Part shown: one piece after another, positions 8,771-18,451 of the stretch
How the letters are laid out: each line of letters starts with the position of its first letter
How positions within the stretch are numbered: position 1 is the stretch's first letter
Assembly (NCBI GenBank): GCA_050331695.1
Contig: JBHJGP010000003.1
Coordinates: 124,001-188,000, forward strand
Length of the DNA: 64,000 nt
Direction: 5' to 3'
DNA from: JBHJGP01 sp050331695
GTDB taxonomy: Bacteria; Pseudomonadota; Alphaproteobacteria; Geminicoccales; Geminicoccaceae
The notes under the pieces: generated by a model
Seen by the model: only the letters and a program-made list of their open reading frames with translations
Databases searched by the model: none
Told to the model about the DNA's origin: nothing
Translations under genes and position numbers: made by a program

Positions 8771-11566
8771 TCAGGCGCTCTGGCGCGTCGCTTCGGCACC
8801 TTCGAAGTCGCTTCCGATCGGCCATTGCTCGAGGGCCTCGGGCGGTCCCGGCCGGCCGGTGAAATAGCCCTGGACGATGTCGCAGCCGATCCGGGCGAGC
8901 CACAGATAGGTTTCGCCATCTTCGACGCCCTCGCAGACCACGCGCAGGCCCAAACGGTGACCGAGGCCGACCATGGCCTCGAGTATCTCCCCGGCTGCTG
9001 GATCCTGTTCCCGGGCAGCGACGAAAGCCCGGTCGATCTTGAGCTCATGGACCGGCAGCCGACGCAGATAGTCGAACGAGGAGTAGCCCGCCCCGAAATC
9101 GTCGAGGGAAAGGATGAAGCCGTCCTCCGCCAGCTGCCGGAGCATGAGGATGGCGTCCTCAGCGCTAGACATCACCGCGCTTTCGGTGATTTCGATGACC
9201 AGATCCTTCGGCTTGGTACGGCTGGCGGCGACCTTGCGGCGAAACTGCCGCATGACGTTGGCGTCATGAAGCAGCCGGGCCGAGAGGTTGATCGACACGG
9301 GCAGCTCGAAGCCATTCGCCGACCAGCGCTCGTGCTGGGCCAGCGCCTCGTCGAGCGTCCACAAAGTTAGAGGACCGATCAGGCCGCTCTGCTCGGCGAT
9401 GGGGATGAACTCGCCGGGACTGATCAATCCCCGCTCCGGATGCCGCCAGCGCACCAGCGCCTCGCAGGCCTCCAGCGCGTCGTCGCGTGTCGCAATCTTC
9501 GGCTGATAGACCAGGGTGAGTTCGTCTTCTTCGATCGCCCGGCGAAGCTCGCCCTTGAGGGTCAAACGGCGAACGCTGATGTCGTCATGCTCCGGATCGT
9601 AAAGCGCGACACCCGCATGGTGCCGCTTTGCCTCGTACATCGCCACGTCGGCATGTTGCATCAGACGCTCGGCGGTGACCGCGTGGTCGGGAAACAGCGC
9701 GACACCGGCGCTCGCTTCGATGTCCAGCGTTAAATCGGCGATCTGATATTCGGACGAGATCGCGCGGCGCAGGGTTTGGGCGACGGCCAGGATTTTGTCG
9801 TGGCCGGCCGCTCCCGCCAACAAAACCGCGAATTCATCGCCGCCGAGCCGGGCGACGACGTCGACATCGCTGACGCAAGCGGAGAGCCGCCGGCCCACCT
9901 CCTTCAATATCTCGTCGCCGACGGCGTGGCCGAGCGTATCGTTGATCTCCTTGAAGTGGTCGAGATCGACGAACAAGAGCCCGAACCGGGCCATGGCGCC
10001 GGCCTCTTGCAGCGCCTGACTCTGCTCGATCCGCCGGGCGAGGGCGGTATCAAGATGGCGGCGATTGGCCAGGCCGGTGAGCTCGTCATGGGTGGCGATA
10101 TGCTTGAGCTTCGCCTCTTGGGCCTTTCGCTCGGAGATGTCCCGGAGCGCGATGAAACCGAGCCAGCCATCCTCCTTCGGCGCCGCGTTGAAGACGATCT
10201 CCACAGGCAAGGCGTCGGCGCCGTCGACCTCGAGGGTCGACTGGATGAGGCCGGTGAGACCTTCCGCGCAAGCGTCCATGATCTGGCCGCGGGCCTCCGG
10301 CAGATAATCGCCGAGATCGCCGCCGGGCGAAGCCAGCGCCAGGTTTCGCGCGGCACTGTTGACCGAAATGATCTGGCCCGCCGGATCGAAGGTCAACACC
10401 GCGTCGCGGCTGGTCTCGAGGAGCCGGTCGGTCAGGGCTGTCTGATCCTCGAGCACGTCTTCGGCCCGCCGGATCAAGGTGGAAAGTAGGCCGGCGCGAC
10501 CGACCACGGCGGTGAGAGCGGCCAGGGTCAGCGCCAGCCAGACACCGGCGAGCGGCGGCACGGCGTTGCCATGCGACCAGACGAAAAAGCCGGCAACACC
10601 GGCGACACTCATACCGATCGCCCAGGTGGCGGCGATCCGATGATAGGTCGCGTTATGGAGCCAGGCCGCGGCCAGAACGGCGATGATCAAGGAGAGCGCG
10701 GCGTCGAAGGTGAAGGGCAGGCTGGTGCGATGGTGGTTGCACAATAAGGTTTCGGTGGCCATCGCTAGGAACTCAGCTCCCGAGAGCAGCGTGTAGCGCG
10801 GCACAGAGAGCTGATCGCCTAAGATCAGATCGGTGGCGCCGATGACGACGAGCGCATTTTTCAGAACCGACGGATCGAACGCCCCTTCGACGATATCGCT
10901 GAAGCCGATATGCGGAATGGTCTGGAGATCGATGCCGAAATCGACCCGTAGATCCAAAGGCTTGATCTTGTCCTCGCCGACCAACCAGGCCGGCGCGCTC
11001 GGCAGGGACCGACCGCGCCAGCGTTGGTCCAGGGCGATCGTTCGTGCCCGGCCGTCGGGGTCGAGGGTTACGTTAACCGGTGCCAGGGTGACGCTTCGCT
11101 GAAAGCGCTTATGGGGCGCGGCGTCGACCGTTTGCCAACCCTGTTGCGAGGGGCGTTCGAGCGAATAGACCGGAAAGGCCACCTGATCCCGGCCGTAGTG
11201 CTCGAGCGTTCGCTCCAGATGGTGGGCGGTCTGTTCGTTGGTGATGTAGGTCGTGCCGAAATCAAAGAAGACCCGCTTCGGACCGACGCTCAGAACCTTT
11301 TCCAGGACCAGCGCCCGGTAGGCCGGATCGAAGGCTTTCGGTCCAAGCCGTTCGAGGCTGGTTCGATCGACACCGACGACGACCACATGGCCTGAGGCGG
11401 CTTTTCGATTGGTCTGGAACCAGAGTTCCTCGATCGCCGACCCGAGGCCGCCGACCAGTCCACCCACATGCAACAGGGCCATGCAAAAGCACGGGACCAG
11501 AAGAAATCCCAGCCGGCCGGCAGATCTGTCGCCTCCATCCGCTTCGCTGGCGGATCCTGCGTGCAT
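8771..11566 (-). CDS. CHASE2-PAS-GGDEF-EAL membrane cyclic-di-GMP enzyme
   Basis: The 931-residue protein starts with one membrane anchor and a periplasmic CHASE2 sensor domain (about 50-300). Three membrane helices (about 300-385), a PAS domain, and intact GGDEF (LGGDEF near 575) and EAL (EALVRW near 703) domains follow. The EAL part keeps typical downstream motifs such as DDFGAGYSS and VKIDRAF-like ELKIDRAF. It can in principle both make and degrade cyclic-di-GMP in response to an external signal; which activity dominates cannot be told. It is transcribed alone. Confidence 0.93.
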   Translation of the reverse strand: MHAGSASEADGGDRSAGRLGFLLVPCFCMALLHVGGLVGGLGSAIEELWFQTNRKAASGHVVVVGVDRTSLERLGPKAFDPAYRALVLEKVLSVGPKRVFFDFGTTYITNEQTAHHLERTLEHYGRDQVAFPVYSLERPSQQGWQTVDAAPHKRFQRSVTLAPVNVTLDPDGRARTIALDQRWRGRSLPSAPAWLVGEDKIKPLDLRVDFGIDLQTIPHIGFSDIVEGAFDPSVLKNALVVIGATDLILGDQLSVPRYTLLSGAEFLAMATETLLCNHHRTSLPFTFDAALSLIIAVLAAAWLHNATYHRIAATWAIGMSVAGVAGFFVWSHGNAVPPLAGVWLALTLAALTAVVGRAGLLSTLIRRAEDVLEDQTALTDRLLETSRDAVLTFDPAGQIISVNSAARNLALASPGGDLGDYLPEARGQIMDACAEGLTGLIQSTLEVDGADALPVEIVFNAAPKEDGWLGFIALRDISERKAQEAKLKHIATHDELTGLANRRHLDTALARRIEQSQALQEAGAMARFGLLFVDLDHFKEINDTLGHAVGDEILKEVGRRLSACVSDVDVVARLGGDEFAVLLAGAAGHDKILAVAQTLRRAISSEYQIADLTLDIEASAGVALFPDHAVTAERLMQHADVAMYEAKRHHAGVALYDPEHDDISVRRLTLKGELRRAIEEDELTLVYQPKIATRDDALEACEALVRWRHPERGLISPGEFIPIAEQSGLIGPLTLWTLDEALAQHERWSANGFELPVSINLSARLLHDANVMRQFRRKVAASRTKPKDLVIEITESAVMSSAEDAILMLRQLAEDGFILSLDDFGAGYSSFDYLRRLPVHELKIDRAFVAAREQDPAAGEILEAMVGLGHRLGLRVVCEGVEDGETYLWLARIGCDIVQGYFTGRPGPPEALEQWPIGSDFEGAEATRQSA

Positions 11567-11817
11567 GATCGAGATACCTGCTCGCTAGAGCATCTCCCGA
11601 CCAATCGGCGACACTCGATCGGACATGGGGTGCTCGGTTCCCGTGAGTTGACGTCATCCGTCCACGTCCCGTGCCGGGCGGGTTGCTCCGGGTGGCGCCG
11701 CGCCACCTTTGATCGTCGGCGCAACCTCGCTTGGACGAGGCGCCACTATGGGACTTAAGCTGATAAGGAAGCGTTAAGCTCAGTGGACGGCGAACGCGCT
11801 TTTCGGTCAGCGCAGGC

Positions 11818-12438
11818 TCACCGGAACCAACTGGTTCGCCCGGTGGTGGAAGGCTCCAGCGGGCTGTCTTCCGAGCTGTTCTCGTTCGGCTCCGGCTCCC
11901 GCGCCTTTGCGCCGCCGCCCCGTTTATAGCTGACATCCACCGATTCGAAGGTCATGACCGGATCGAGGAAGCTGGCGATCGGCGGCTGATAGTCGACCAG
12001 GACCTCGGTGATGTAGGCCGTTTCCAACTCGACCAGCAGACCCGCGAGCAGTTCGTCCGCGTCTTCCGGCAATGTTCCGCCCGATTCGTCATGCGCGGCC
12101 CAGTTCACGACCAGACCGCCATCGACATAAGTGACGCTGGTGACCTTGACCTTCAGGCTTGGTGACGGGAAGGGGTGGAGGATGGCGGCGGCAATCGCTT
12201 GCATCTCCGCCAGATCTTCCTTGGTGATCTCGTCGTTCGCGCTCGCCAGCACCGACAAGACCGTCGCTGCGACGCTGACCCGCTTCTGCATCAAAAACGC
12301 TGAACGAAACTCCATCAGCCCCATCAGAATGATGAAGAGAACGGGCAGCAAAATGGCGAGTTCGATCAGAATGGCGCCGTTGCTGTCATTCCTGAAATGC
12401 CGCGACCGGCCCGAAAGACGAACGATCCAGAGGGTCAT
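11818..12438 (-). CDS. TadE/TadG-like pilus assembly protein
   Basis: The 206-residue protein has a short basic N-terminus, then a TadE-type segment (GAILIELAILLPVLFIILMG) with the Glu five residues into the hydrophobic helix. This is typical of pseudopilins of the Flp/Tad system. The rest is predicted to be extracytoplasmic, with an acidic, low-complexity tail. Its ATG overlaps the stop of the upstream TadE-like gene (ATGA), so the pair is translationally coupled. No other tad gene is in the window. Confidence 0.75.
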   Translation of the reverse strand: MTLWIVRLSGRSRHFRNDSNGAILIELAILLPVLFIILMGLMEFRSAFLMQKRVSVAATVLSVLASANDEITKEDLAEMQAIAAAILHPFPSPSLKVKVTSVTYVDGGLVVNWAAHDESGGTLPEDADELLAGLLVELETAYITEVLVDYQPPIASFLDPVMTFESVDVSYKRGGGAKAREPEPNENSSEDSPLEPSTTGRTSWFR

Positions 12439-13007
12439 TTGGGGATGGCCGTTGCAGCGTAGAGCACACCGGAGCCGCGCTCGTACACGTCGATGCCGAG
12501 CGCTGCCGTCGGAAAGAGCGTCGCCCAGCTATAGGTGGCGCGGATCAGGACCGTTCCCTCGAACGGAGCGCTCGAGAAACTGTTCGAGACCGCGGCGGCG
12601 CTGTCGAAGCTCCGGAAGCTGACAATGTCTTCGACGCTGATCTTGAGATCGCCCCCGCAACCAAAAAACGGCGGCAGCCGGCCGCAGAGATCATCGCGGA
12701 ACGCCGTTTCCGAAGAAGCTGTCACGCCCGCGGCGAGATCATGGCCGGCAGCTTCCAGTGCGTCCTGCAGCGCGCTGGAGGCGAGCATGAGGACCGTAAG
12801 CTCGATGATCCCGCCGAGGATCAGCAAGAACGGAAAAGCGGCGAGGGCGAATTCGACCATGGCGGCGCCGCCGGTCGAACGCGCGAGCTTGGCGATAGAG
12901 CGAGAAAAGGCGGGCCGCGCCGCGGCTCGCGCGCGATCGTGGGTGGCGGACGAGGCCGCGCACAAGACGGGCGGTCGTCGCCGGTGATGGAGCAAGGTCC
13001 GGATCAT
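12435..13007 (-). CDS. TadE-like pseudopilin-type protein
   Basis: The roughly 190-residue protein has a basic N-terminal stretch, then GAAMVEFALAAFPFLLILGG. This is the TadE signature, with Glu at position 5 of the membrane helix and a preceding Gly-rich processing-like site. ATG at 13007 is taken because upstream codons (to 13079) look non-protein-like. It forms a two-gene unit with the overlapping TadE/TadG-like gene. The pair probably contributes minor pseudopilins to a Flp-type pilus whose main cluster lies elsewhere (inference). Confidence 0.7.
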   Translation of the reverse strand: MIRTLLHHRRRPPVLCAASSATHDRARAAARPAFSRSIAKLARSTGGAAMVEFALAAFPFLLILGGIIELTVLMLASSALQDALEAAGHDLAAGVTASSETAFRDDLCGRLPPFFGCGGDLKISVEDIVSFRSFDSAAAVSNSFSSAPFEGTVLIRATYSWATLFPTAALGIDVYERGSGVLYAATAIPK

Positions 13008-13095
13008 GGTGGGCCATGGTAGGGCGAGACCTGTTGACACATCCTTAAGACGTCGGGGCCGTCGCCCAGGCTCCGACACCCGCTGGTGCTGCGCA

Positions 13096-13123
13096 TTGAC
13101 AGAATGGAGCCGAGAAGTATTGT
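13096..13123 (+). promoter_or_regulatory. Predicted sigma-70 promoter of the rplU operon
   Basis: TTGACA (13096-13101) and TATTGT (13118-13123) are separated by 16 bases, about 90 bases upstream of the rplU start codon. The perfect -35 element suits a strongly expressed ribosomal operon. Confidence 0.6.
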
Positions 13124-13212
13124 CCCGCTCTGGCCGAAGCGGCGTGGGGCGACGAGCTCCTCAATAGCGATAGCACCGGCCGATCCGAAGAGCTTCTGAT
13201 GGATCAGTACTG

Positions 13213-13524
13213 ATGTATGCGGTAAACAAAACCGGCGGTAAGCAGTATCGCGTTGCCTCCGATGACCTGGTTCGCGTTGAAAAGCTGAATGCCGAGGTCG
13301 GCAGTGAGGTGACCCTGCCAGAAGTGTTGGCGGTCGGTGGCGAGCAGGTCCAGATCGGAACGCCCCTGGTCGACGGTGCGTCGGTATCGGCCACGGTGGT
13401 CGATCACGTTCGCGGTCCCAAATTGGTGATTTTTAAGAAACGCCGGCGAAAGAATTCACGGCGCAAGACCGGCCATCGCCAGGATCTGACGGTACTTCGC
13501 ATCGGCAAGATCAGCGTGGCCTAG
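13213..13524 (+). CDS. rplU: 50S ribosomal protein L21
   Basis: The 103-residue protein matches L21 over its full length, from MYAVNKTGGKQYRV to the basic RRKNSRRKTGHRQ region that contacts 23S rRNA. It is the first gene of an operon with rpmA, obgE, proB, proA, nadD, rsfS and rlmH, an arrangement common in Alphaproteobacteria. A strong promoter lies about 90 bases upstream. Confidence 0.98.
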   Translation: MYAVNKTGGKQYRVASDDLVRVEKLNAEVGSEVTLPEVLAVGGEQVQIGTPLVDGASVSATVVDHVRGPKLVIFKKRRRKNSRRKTGHRQDLTVLRIGKISVA

Positions 13525-13539
13525 GACGGAGCAGGCGAG

Positions 13540-13809
13540 ATGGCACATAAAAAGGCAGGCGGCAGCTCACGCAACGGTCGCGACTCGGCGGGCAAACGCC
13601 TCGGTATCAAGAAATATGGCGGCGAGCGGGTCGATGCCGGCAACATTCTGGTTCGCCAGCGCGGTACTACCTGGCATCCCGGCGCCCATGTCGGTCTCGG
13701 CCGGGACTACACGCTGTTCGCCCTGGCACCCGGTCACGTCGAATTCAAGAAAGGCCTGAAGGGCCGCACCTATGTGTCCGTCCGGCCTCTGCCGGAGGCG
13801 GCTGAATAG
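13540..13809 (+). CDS. rpmA: 50S ribosomal protein L27
   Basis: The 89-residue L27 begins MAHKKAGGSSRNGRDS, the flexible N-terminal arm that reaches the peptidyl-transferase centre. It has the family core VRQRGTTWHPG. It has no N-terminal cleavage extension of the Firmicutes kind. The gene follows rplU after 15 bases. Confidence 0.98.
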   Translation: MAHKKAGGSSRNGRDSAGKRLGIKKYGGERVDAGNILVRQRGTTWHPGAHVGLGRDYTLFALAPGHVEFKKGLKGRTYVSVRPLPEAAE

Positions 13810-13848
13810 GCCGGTTGGTCCGACCGCGTCCATGGTTGGACCGGGCCC

Positions 13849-14850
13849 ATGCGCTTTCTCGATTCCGCGAAGGTCTTCGTCAAAAGCGGTGATGGCGGCA
13901 ATGGCTGCGTAAGCTTTCGTCGGGAAAAGTTCATTCCCAGGGGCGGACCCAACGGCGGCGACGGGGGACGCGGCGGGAACGTTCTGGCGGTGGCGGACCC
14001 CGCCCTCAACACGCTGATCGACTATCGCTACAAGCAGCATTTCAAGGGTGAGCGCGGCCATCACGGCATGGGCAGCGATCGCCACGGGCGGAACGGGCAA
14101 GACGTGACACTGATCTTGCCGGTCGGCACCCAAATCTTCGAAGACGACGGCGAAACACTGCTGGCGGATCTGGATCAGCCGGGCGAGACAGTGCTCTTGG
14201 CCAAGGGCGGCGACGGCGGTTTCGGCAACAGCCGGTTCAAATCCTCCACGAACCGGGCACCGAGGCGGGCGGATCCGGGCTATCCGGGTGAGGAGCGCTG
14301 GGTGTGGCTCCGCCTCAAGCTTCTGGCCGATGTCGGTTTGATCGGGCTGCCGAATGCCGGCAAATCGACCCTGCTCGCCGCCATCAGCTGGGCTCGAACC
14401 AAGATCGCCGACTATCCCTTCAGCACCTTGGAACCGAAACTCGGAACGGTCGATGTCGGCGATCAGCGTCTGGTCTTCGCCGACGTGCCCGGCCTGGTCG
14501 AGGGCGCCCATGACGGCGCCGGGCTCGGTGACAGGTTTCTGGGCCATGTCGAGCGTTGCGCGGTCCTGATCCATCTGATCGACGTCACGCTGGAAGATCC
14601 CGTCGACGCCTACCGAACGATCCGCCGCGAGCTCGAGGCCTATGGCGCCGGGGTCGCCGAGAAGCCGGAACTTCTGGCGCTGAGCAAGGCCGACCTCGTG
14701 GACGAACAAGAGATCGATCTGAGCCGCTCGGCCTTGATCGAAGCGGGCTGTTCGCCCTGTCACGTCGTATCGGCTGAGGCTGGACGCGGCATTGACGATC
14801 TGGTGGAGGCGGCGGCGCGCCAGGTCGCGGCAATCCGAGCGGAGCGATGA
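13849..14850 (+). CDS. obgE: Obg-family GTPase involved in 50S ribosome assembly
   Basis: The 333-residue Obg/CgtA begins with the Gly-rich OBG fold (about 1-158; GDGGNGCVSFRREKF), followed by the G domain with P-loop GLPNAGKS (about 166-173), the switch DVPGLVEGA and the specificity motif SKAD. It lacks the optional C-terminal OCT domain, so it is a short Obg, as is usual in this class. It links ribosome maturation, nucleotide levels and cell-cycle progress. Its stop overlaps the proB start by four bases. Confidence 0.97.
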   Translation: MRFLDSAKVFVKSGDGGNGCVSFRREKFIPRGGPNGGDGGRGGNVLAVADPALNTLIDYRYKQHFKGERGHHGMGSDRHGRNGQDVTLILPVGTQIFEDDGETLLADLDQPGETVLLAKGGDGGFGNSRFKSSTNRAPRRADPGYPGEERWVWLRLKLLADVGLIGLPNAGKSTLLAAISWARTKIADYPFSTLEPKLGTVDVGDQRLVFADVPGLVEGAHDGAGLGDRFLGHVERCAVLIHLIDVTLEDPVDAYRTIRRELEAYGAGVAEKPELLALSKADLVDEQEIDLSRSALIEAGCSPCHVVSAEAGRGIDDLVEAAARQVAAIRAER

Positions 14851-15968
14851 CCGCGGCCGAGCTTTTTCGCCGGAGCCGTCGGACGGTTGTCAAGATCGGC
14901 TCGTCGCTGCTGGTCGGCGCAGACGGCCAGTTGCGCCAGGCCTGGCTCAGTTCGTTGGCGGCTGACATCGCGTCGTTGAAGACCGGCGGCAATCAGATCA
15001 TTGTCGTCAGCTCCGGGGCGAGCGCGCTCGGCCGAAAGCGGTTGAAGCTGCCGGGTCGAGATCTTCGTCTCGACGAAAAGCAGGCCGCCGCGGCGGCCGG
15101 ACAGATCAGGTTGGCGCGGGCCTATGAAGGCGTGCTTGGTGAGGTCGGCCTGGCCACCGCCCAACTGCTGCTGACCCTCGACGATACGGAGGCCCGGCGC
15201 CGGTATCTCAATGCCCGCTCGACGCTCGAAACCTTGCTGCGGCTCAACGTCGTGCCCGTGGTCAACGAAAACGACACGGTGGCGACCAGTGAGATCCGGT
15301 TCGGCGACAATGATCGTCTGTCCGCCCGCGTCGCGGTGATGGCGAGCGCCGAGATGCTGGTGCTGCTCTCCGATGTCGACGGCATGTATACGGACGACCC
15401 TCGCCGCAATCCGGATGCCCGCCATCTGCCGGAGATAAGGACGATCGACGAGGCGCTTGTTCAGATGGCGGGCGGTGCCGGCTCGGCCCACGGGACCGGC
15501 GGCATGGCGAGCAAACTCCAAGCGGCGGCGATCGCCACCCGCGCCGGCTGCCCGGTTCTGCTGGCGAAAGGCAGCGTCGAAAGGCCGCTCGCCACGATTG
15601 CCGAGGGCGGACGGGCCAGCCTGTTCCACGCGATCGGCTCGGCGCGGCGCGCGCGCAAGGAGTGGATCGCCGGCAGTTTGGTGACCCAGGGCCGGTTGGT
15701 GGTCGATGACGGGGCTGTGCGCGCGCTTCGGGCGGGAAAGAGCCTGCTTCCGGCAGGGGTGACGCGCGTCGAGGGCGCGTTTCAGAAGGGCGACGCGGTG
15801 GCGGTGGAGGATCCCCAGGGTGCCGTTATCGCCAAGGGGCTTTCGGCCTATGATGGCACCGAGGCCATGGCCTTGGCGGGACGACGTACCGAGGACATCG
15901 AACGAATCCTCGGTTATCGTGGTCGGGACGAATTGATCCACCGGGACAATCTGGTGCTGCTCACCTGA
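14847..15968 (+). CDS. proB: Glutamate 5-kinase
   Basis: The 373-residue enzyme phosphorylates glutamate, the first step of proline synthesis. The amino-acid kinase domain (about 8-265) shows VVKIGSSLLV, IVVSSGASALG and PVVNENDTV. A C-terminal PUA domain (about 275-365) is present, as in the long form of the enzyme. The ATG overlaps the obgE stop. The product is passed to ProA, encoded 10 bases downstream. Confidence 0.97.
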   Translation: MTAAELFRRSRRTVVKIGSSLLVGADGQLRQAWLSSLAADIASLKTGGNQIIVVSSGASALGRKRLKLPGRDLRLDEKQAAAAAGQIRLARAYEGVLGEVGLATAQLLLTLDDTEARRRYLNARSTLETLLRLNVVPVVNENDTVATSEIRFGDNDRLSARVAVMASAEMLVLLSDVDGMYTDDPRRNPDARHLPEIRTIDEALVQMAGGAGSAHGTGGMASKLQAAAIATRAGCPVLLAKGSVERPLATIAEGGRASLFHAIGSARRARKEWIAGSLVTQGRLVVDDGAVRALRAGKSLLPAGVTRVEGAFQKGDAVAVEDPQGAVIAKGLSAYDGTEAMALAGRRTEDIERILGYRGRDELIHRDNLVLLT

Positions 15969-15978
15969 GGGAGAACCC

Positions 15979-17256
15979 ATGGCGACGGTGGTCGAGTTCG
16001 ACCTGGAACAACAGATGCGGGCCCTCGGTCAGGCCGCTCGGACCGCGGCCCGGCAGTTGGCTTCGGCGACGACGCACGAGAAAGATCGGGCCCTGACCGA
16101 GGCGGCGACGGCGCTCCGCGACCGCTGTTCAGCCGTTCTGGATGCGAACCGGGCGGACGTGGAGGCGGCACGGGCGAGGGGGCTCTCCCCGGCGATGGTC
16201 GACCGGCTGATGCTGGACCACAGGCGGATCCAGGCTATGGCCGAGGGGCTCGAGGCGATCGCGGCGGCCGAGGATCCGGTTGGTCGGACGCTTGCCTCCT
16301 GGACCAGGCCCAATGGCCTTCGCATCGAGCGGGTCAGCGTGCCGCTAGGGGTAATTGGTGTGATCTACGAGAGCCGACCGAATGTGACCGCTGACGCCGG
16401 CGCCCTGTGCCTCAAGGCTGGCAATGCCGCGATCCTCCGGGGTGGCTCGGAAAGCCGGGGCTCATCGGCTGAGATCCTGGCCTGCCTACATGAGGGCCTG
16501 GCCGCGGCCGGTCTCCCGCCGCAGGCGATCCAGGCGCCTCCCTCTCAGGATCGCGCTTGCGTCGGGCATATGCTGACCATGGCCGACATGATCGATGTGA
16601 TCGTGCCGCGGGGCGGCCGGTCCCTGGTCGAACGGGTCCAGGCCGAGAGCAAGGTGCCGGTGTTCGCGCATCTCGAAGGGATCTGCCACGTCTTCGTCGA
16701 TCGCTCGGCGGATCTCGCCATGGCCACCTCGATCATCGTCAACGCGAAGATGCGCCGGACAGGGATTTGCGGGGCGGCCGAGACCTTACTGGTTGATCGG
16801 GCGATCGCGGGCGATTTTTTGCCTGGCGCTACGGACGCACTCGAGGCGGCAGGCTGCAGATTGCGCGGCGACGAGAGGGCCCGAAGCCTGGTGGGCCGGA
16901 TCGAGCCGGCGACGGAAGCCGATTGGACGACCGAATATCTCGATGCCATTCTCGCCATGCGTGTGGTCGATGATCTGGACCAGGCGATCGAGCACATCAA
17001 CGCTTACGGGTCTCACCATACCGACAGCATCGTGGCCGAGAACGGCGAAGCGGCTGCGCGGTTTCTCGATGCCGTCGACAGCGCGATCGTCATGCACAAC
17101 AGCTCGACGCAGTTCGCCGATGGCGGCGAATTCGGCATGGGCGCTGAAATAGGCATCTCGACGGGTCGGATGCATGCCCGGGGTCCGGTCGGCCTCGAGC
17201 AGCTCACCACCTTTAAATACAAGGTGCACGGCCAGGGACAGGTGCGGCCGGCGTGA
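15979..17256 (+). CDS. proA: Glutamate-5-semialdehyde dehydrogenase
   Basis: The 425-residue NADPH-dependent reductase converts glutamyl-5-phosphate to glutamate semialdehyde, the second step of proline synthesis. The catalytic Cys lies in MRRTGICGAAETLLV (about 255), the usual ProA context. A GAGGGAGAACCC-like ribosome site precedes the ATG. It is directly downstream of proB, and its stop overlaps the GTG start of nadD. Confidence 0.97.
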   Translation: MATVVEFDLEQQMRALGQAARTAARQLASATTHEKDRALTEAATALRDRCSAVLDANRADVEAARARGLSPAMVDRLMLDHRRIQAMAEGLEAIAAAEDPVGRTLASWTRPNGLRIERVSVPLGVIGVIYESRPNVTADAGALCLKAGNAAILRGGSESRGSSAEILACLHEGLAAAGLPPQAIQAPPSQDRACVGHMLTMADMIDVIVPRGGRSLVERVQAESKVPVFAHLEGICHVFVDRSADLAMATSIIVNAKMRRTGICGAAETLLVDRAIAGDFLPGATDALEAAGCRLRGDERARSLVGRIEPATEADWTTEYLDAILAMRVVDDLDQAIEHINAYGSHHTDSIVAENGEAAARFLDAVDSAIVMHNSSTQFADGGEFGMGAEIGISTGRMHARGPVGLEQLTTFKYKVHGQGQVRPA

Positions 17257-17951
17257 ACGATCTCACCCTGCTGCGATCGCCACGGCGGCCAGTCGTCTTT
17301 TCTTCGGCGTTAAAGCGACCGACTAAGCGCGAGCCGAAACCGACCGGGCGCAAGAGGCGGATCGGCATTCTTGGCGGCTCGTTCAATCCGGCCCATGAGG
17401 GCCATCTGCATCTATCGTCGCAAGCCCTAAAGCGGCTTGCGCTGGACCAGCTCTGGTGGCTGGTCTCTCCCCAGAACCCCCTTAAATCACGGGATGAGAC
17501 GGCGGCGTGGGAGACCAGGCTCAGGGCCGCCCGGGCCGTTGCCCGGGACCCGCGCATCCGCGTCAGCGAACTCGAAGCTCAGTTTCCCGACAGCTACACC
17601 GTCAACAGCCTGTTCCGGATCCGCCGGCGATGGCCTGACACCCACTTCGTCTGGCTGATGGGTGCCGATAATCTTGCAACGCTGCACCGATGGTACCGAT
17701 GGCGAACGATCATGGAGTTCGTCCCCGTTGCGGTGTTCGACCGTGATCCCTATTCTTACAAAGGTGTGAACGGGGTTGCGGCTTCGGCTTACGCGGACGA
17801 TCGATGGCCCGCCGAACGATCGTCGGAACTTGCCGAAGCGGCACCGCCGGCTTGGTGCTTGTTGCGCTTGCGGAAACATCCGGCAGCGAGCCGCTCGATC
17901 CGGGCGGAGCGGGGATGGTTAGGCGAGCATTCGAAGGAGAAGCTGCCATAA
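17253..17951 (+). CDS. nadD: Nicotinate-nucleotide adenylyltransferase
   Basis: This 232-residue enzyme makes deamido-NAD from nicotinate mononucleotide and ATP. The nucleotidyl-transferase motif GGSFNPAHEGH is at about 37-47, preceded by a longer basic N-terminus than in E. coli NadD. The C-terminal motif usually written SxTxIR reads ASRSIR here. Translation starts at GTG overlapping the proA stop. The 3' end overlaps the start of rsfS, a linkage found in most bacteria. Confidence 0.93.
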   Translation: MNDLTLLRSPRRPVVFSSALKRPTKREPKPTGRKRRIGILGGSFNPAHEGHLHLSSQALKRLALDQLWWLVSPQNPLKSRDETAAWETRLRAARAVARDPRIRVSELEAQFPDSYTVNSLFRIRRRWPDTHFVWLMGADNLATLHRWYRWRTIMEFVPVAVFDRDPYSYKGVNGVAASAYADDRWPAERSSELAEAAPPAWCLLRLRKHPAASRSIRAERGWLGEHSKEKLP

Positions 17952-18325
17952 GCGTCGCAGACGACGCCCTGCAGGAGACGCAGGATTTGCTGTCGATCAT
18001 CGTTCGATCCCTCGATGACGACAAAGCCGTTGAACCGGTGACCATCGACCTCAGTGGCAAGACGACCGTCGCCGACGCGATGGTGATCGCGTCGGGCACC
18101 TCCCAACGCCACATCGCGGCCATGGCGGAAAAGCTCCTGGAACGCCTCAAGCGAACGGGCCGTAGCGGGCTCAAAGTGGAGGGCGGCGAGGGCTCCGATT
18201 GGGTCCTGATCGACGTTGGCGACGTGATCGTGCATCTGTTCAAGCCCGAGGCCCGCAGTTTCTACAATTTGGAGAAGCTCTGGGAGGCACCGGCGGTGGT
18301 TCAGGCTTCTCGCGCATCGGCCTAG
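17915..18325 (+). CDS. rsfS: Ribosome silencing factor
   Basis: RsfS/Iojap binds L14 on the 50S subunit and blocks subunit joining under starvation. The conserved core is visible from LLSIIVRSLDDDKAV through MVIASGTSQRH to GDVIVHLF and FYNLEKLW. ATG at 17915 is chosen; it overlaps nadD by 37 bases and gives 136 residues. A later start close to SVADDAL is possible, because AAGGAG lies at 17933, but no standard start codon follows it in frame. Confidence 0.9.
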   Translation: MVRRAFEGEAAISVADDALQETQDLLSIIVRSLDDDKAVEPVTIDLSGKTTVADAMVIASGTSQRHIAAMAEKLLERLKRTGRSGLKVEGGEGSDWVLIDVGDVIVHLFKPEARSFYNLEKLWEAPAVVQASRASA

Positions 18326-18451
18326 TGCACCGGCGCTCAAAGGAAGACCCGTTTTACTCGCGTCGACCGCCAACGCCCCTCTCGGGATCGAGCAGCTTTC
18401 GAGCCAGGGGCGTGAGCCTTCCGCGGACGCCGTTGTGATGGCGCGCGCACG

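Noticed and set aside
13567..15980. Two long minus-strand frames opposite obgE and proB
   Set aside because: Both are shadows of clearly conserved plus-strand genes.
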